Under the pieces are notes generated by a model that was not told where the DNA came from, did no database searches, and was given only the letters and a program-made list of their open reading frames with translations. From an uncultured Pseudomonas sp. (GTDB lineage: Bacteria > Pseudomonadota > Gammaproteobacteria > Pseudomonadales > Pseudomonadaceae): 64,000 bases of DNA. The DNA lies in assembly GCF_913777995.1 (NCBI RefSeq), contig NZ_CAJYVE010000016.1, forward strand, positions 1 through 64,000. Reading direction: 5' to 3'. The translations under genes and the position numbers were made by a program. Within the stretch, counting starts at the first letter, position 1. Every line of letters begins with the position of its first letter. Of this stretch, positions 61,381-64,000 are shown in pieces.

Positions 61381-64000
61381 TCAGTCCGGCAACCAACCAT
61401 TGGCCCAGTATTGCAGGTTCTCGCCGCGCAGCATGAAGTCGCGCAGCACGGTTTCACGCAATTCGTCACCCATGCGGTAGCTGGCGGCAGGATCGGCCAA
61501 ATGCATGCGCACGGCGTCAAGCCATTGTTCAGTGCTGTTGTCCTTGACCCGGGTGGCGGGTAGATGACCTGCATAGGCCAGAGTATTGCTGCACACCACC
61601 GGATAGCCGCACGCACCGTACTCGAGCAGGCGCAAGTTGCTCTTGCAGTCGTTGAAGATATGCATCTCCAACGGTGCCAGAGCCAGGTCAAGATTCAGGC
61701 TGGCCAGTTTGGCGGGGTACAGGTGCAGCGGCACCGCCCGGTGGAACTCGTGAATATAGGGGCGCAGCAGCTCCGGGCACATGCCGAAGAATACCCACTC
61801 CACCTCATCGGCCAGTTCGCGCACGACGTCGACGATCAGTTCCAGATCGCCGCGGTGGCTGGTCCCGCCGCCCCAGCCGATACGCGGTTTGGAAGACGAC
61901 CGGCGAACGCTCTTGAGCCCGTTCCACATGTGCGGTGCGAGCATGTTGGGCACCACGCGAATGTCGTGGTGCATACCGGACAGCGCATCGGCCAGCGGCT
62001 GGGTCGACACCACCAGCCGATCGCACATGCCGATGCCACGGCGCAGCACGTCCTCGAGGTTGTCCGGCATGCTGCGACGGTGCTCGTTCTTGGCCGGCAC
62101 GTTGACGATGTAGTCATCCAGTTCATACACCCGCAGCGCATTGGAAAACACTTTTACGCGATCGATATCCGCCAGACGAGACTCGTTGTAACGCCCCTGA
62201 ATCACCACTACGTCAGGGTCCTGACGCACCACCTCGGCCAGCGACGGCATCTCGTAAGCGATCTTGCCAATGATCCGTCCTGCCGCCTCCAGCTCGGACA
62301 ATGGCTGGCTGAGACGATAATGGCCGACCGCGCCCGAATTGACCGCCATACCCAGGATCGAGGGCAAATGCCGCGTACAGAAAGGATTCCAGCCGCTGCG
62401 TATACCAGGATCAAGCAGATAGGCGCCGGCTTCGCTATGCACCAGATTGACGTTGTAGGCAGGATCACTCACCACTCTGGGCAACCACTTCAGAGACAAG
62501 GCCTGCTGCTGATTGACCAACCTGCCGTGCACCTCAGGGGCCTGCGGCGGTATGGCAGACTCATCGAGCACCACACAAGGCGTCGGGTCCCAGACCACCA
62601 GGTAGCCCTGCTGACCGGCACGCAGGCACAAGTCCAGCTCGTTCAGGCCATCGCTGAAGGTGGCCTCGTCCAGCGGGCCGATGGCCTCCAGCACGTCCCG
62701 GCGCACCATCAGGCAATGCCCGCCCAGCACCGTCCAGTTCTGCACCACCTGCAAGCGCTGCATATAGCCCATGGCGTCGCTCGGAACCCGCAACGAAGGC
62801 CGCCCGGCGACACTTTCCATCCACAGCACCATGCCGGCATGCAGCACCCTGCCCTGTGGATCGACGATCTTCGGCCCCACGACACCCACCTCGGCGCGTT
62901 GGGCATGATTGAGCAAGCATTCGATCCAGCGCTCATCCCGCACCAGCGCCTGCACGCTGAAACGCAGCAGGTAAGCGCCCCTGGCCTCGGCAAACGCCTG
63001 ATTCCACGCCGCCGCCTCGTTTTCGCCATTCGTGGCCTTGATGACCCGCAGCTTATCGGAGCCCATCTCGGCCATGGCCGACAGCCAGGCCAGGGTCTGC
63101 GGTTCCCGGCTGCCTCGATCGACGATCAATACTTCATAGTGTGGATACAAGGTATGCGTCAACAGACTCTCGACACAGCGTTCGAGCACTGACAGCTGAT
63201 CACGCACGAAGAGGATGATCGACACCAATGGCTGGTCGGCATGCAGGTACTCGACCTTGTTGAGCAGGGGCGAGACGTCATGATGAATGACGTGTTCGAT
63301 GCCGAGGCGCTGCAGATGCCCATGAGTCAGGGTTTCGCTGGCCTGGATGACCGCAGGCGATGACAACCAGTCGGCCAGGGACAGACTGCTCTCCACCAAC
63401 ACCTCGGCGATGTGCTCGATGGCGTGCGGCCCTTCTGCCTCCACGATGCGCCAGATCACATCGTGCGGTGCCAGCTCTCCATAGTGCCTATCCAGGCCGC
63501 CGACACCCAGCAAGTGCTGGCGCTCGAAGGCCAGCACCCGCCCGACATAGGGATAGCTGCGCAATAGGTCGAGGTTGAAGTCGGGCTTGAAGGCCGGCTC
63601 CCGGGATTCATCGTCGCGCAGCGCGCCCTCGTCGCTGTAGACGCATTTGAGCCCGGGCATCTGCGCCACGCGCTCAGCGAGAATCAGCAGCGCGGGCTGG
63701 ACCAGGCGGTCACCGGCACGCAGCAAGTAAACCCAGTCGGCCTGGTTCAGCAGCGGCACGATTTCATTGAGTTGCTGCAGTCCGTCACCACGCAACGGAA
63801 AATGCATCAGCTGGGCCTGCTCGGCCAACTGCGCATCGCTCAATACAACGATGGATTCCGGCGGGTAATCCTGGTCCATCAGGCTGTCGAGTGTCAGGCT
63901 CAGCAGCAGCGGGTCGTTATCGCGGTCAATCACGATCGGTACGATGCGCGGGCGGGAATGCCAGGAAGCGATGCGTTTGGGGAAAAGTTTTTTTTGCGCT
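61381..64000 (-). CDS. Large flagellin glycosyltransferase, GT2 plus C-terminal GT4-like domain (Fgt1-like), 5' end outside window
   Basis: The frame is open to the window edge (about 873 codons here) and continues upstream (SRPRIVPIVIDRDNDPLLLS), so the true start is not visible. An N-terminal GT2 unit (about 1-200 of the visible part) leads to a second GT2 unit (LVSIILFVRDQLSVLERCVE, YEVLIVDRGSREPQTL, LNELDLCLRAGQQGYLVVWD). The C-terminal third is GT-B/GT4-like (VRVVPNMLAPHMW region; IGWGGGTSHRGDLELI; LRLLEYGACGYPVVCSN). Two catalytic types in one chain fits stepwise building of a flagellin glycan. The next gene starts 20 bases after this stop. Confidence 0.83.
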   Translation of the reverse strand, partial: AQKKLFPKRIASWHSRPRIVPIVIDRDNDPLLLSLTLDSLMDQDYPPESIVVLSDAQLAEQAQLMHFPLRGDGLQQLNEIVPLLNQADWVYLLRAGDRLVQPALLILAERVAQMPGLKCVYSDEGALRDDESREPAFKPDFNLDLLRSYPYVGRVLAFERQHLLGVGGLDRHYGELAPHDVIWRIVEAEGPHAIEHIAEVLVESSLSLADWLSSPAVIQASETLTHGHLQRLGIEHVIHHDVSPLLNKVEYLHADQPLVSIILFVRDQLSVLERCVESLLTHTLYPHYEVLIVDRGSREPQTLAWLSAMAEMGSDKLRVIKATNGENEAAAWNQAFAEARGAYLLRFSVQALVRDERWIECLLNHAQRAEVGVVGPKIVDPQGRVLHAGMVLWMESVAGRPSLRVPSDAMGYMQRLQVVQNWTVLGGHCLMVRRDVLEAIGPLDEATFSDGLNELDLCLRAGQQGYLVVWDPTPCVVLDESAIPPQAPEVHGRLVNQQQALSLKWLPRVVSDPAYNVNLVHSEAGAYLLDPGIRSGWNPFCTRHLPSILGMAVNSGAVGHYRLSQPLSELEAAGRIIGKIAYEMPSLAEVVRQDPDVVVIQGRYNESRLADIDRVKVFSNALRVYELDDYIVNVPAKNEHRRSMPDNLEDVLRRGIGMCDRLVVSTQPLADALSGMHHDIRVVPNMLAPHMWNGLKSVRRSSSKPRIGWGGGTSHRGDLELIVDVVRELADEVEWVFFGMCPELLRPYIHEFHRAVPLHLYPAKLASLNLDLALAPLEMHIFNDCKSNLRLLEYGACGYPVVCSNTLAYAGHLPATRVKDNSTEQWLDAVRMHLADPAASYRMGDELRETVLRDFMLRGENLQYWANGWLPD

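Noticed and set aside
61564..63192. 542-codon plus-strand frame
   Set aside because: Antisense shadow of the large glycosyltransferase; composition dominated by His/Gln/Arg and no ribosome-binding site.

Overview
The window reads as a stretch of a Pseudomonas chromosome, most likely of the P. putida group. It is GC-rich. Gene content and order match the pseudomonad flagellar/chemotaxis locus: fleQSR regulators, paired flhF-fleN, a motC-motD stator pair inside the che cluster, parC/parP, and a two-glycosyltransferase plus KAS III flagellin-modification island. The intergenic gaps carry REP-type palindromes typical of the genus. Species assignment is inference; no rRNA or tRNA gene lies in the window.

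Layout. (1) 1-126: right end of an IS3-family element, followed by half of a dispersed repeat. (2) 188-856: a PL7 alginate lyase without a signal peptide, on the minus strand. (3) 1333-6359: a translationally coupled efflux operon on the plus strand (MarR regulator, FUSC inner-membrane protein, DUF1656 protein, HlyD adaptor, OprM/NodT outer-membrane factor). (4) 6577-8521: a voltage-gated-type K+ channel with a C-terminal zinc ribbon, then the sulfate-binding protein Sbp. (5) 15938-8576, minus strand: a complete cytochrome c maturation operon ccmABCDEFGHI, including a 58-codon ccmD with a GTG start, with a small lipoprotein gene at its end. (6) 16084-18041, plus strand: a second FliK-like gene coupled to a short FlhB C-domain paralogue. 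(7) 18283-57044, minus strand: almost 39 kb of flagellar and chemotaxis genes. In transcription order they are fliC, flaG, fliD, fliS, fliT, fleQ, fleS, fleR, fliEFGHIJ, hsbA-hsbR-hptB, fliK, fliLMNOPQR-flhB, flhA-flhF-fleN-fliA, cheYZAB, motCD, parC-parP, cheW and a DUF2802 gene. (8) 57299-64000, minus strand: a KAS III-like enzyme and two very large glycosyltransferases, the outermost running off the window.

How it works together. FleQ (sigma-54 activator) stands above FleS/FleR and the class II operons. I can read -24/-12 sigma-54 elements in front of fleS, fliE, fliL, flhA and fliK, and a near-match in front of fliD. FliA (sigma-28) then serves late genes, and a good sigma-28 site sits in front of fliC. 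FlhF/FleN set flagellar position and number. ParC/ParP place the chemosensory array at the pole. The HptB-HsbR-HsbA phosphorelay is embedded between fliJ and fliK.

Observations I would look at first: four copies of an FliM/CheZ-like short motif in the CheA linker; a repeat family in which REP doublets are bracketed by 14-bp inverted ends, with two tandem copies inside the flagellar cluster; and the glycosyltransferase/KAS III set that suggests an acylated flagellin glycan. I found no CRISPR array, tRNA, rRNA or prophage.
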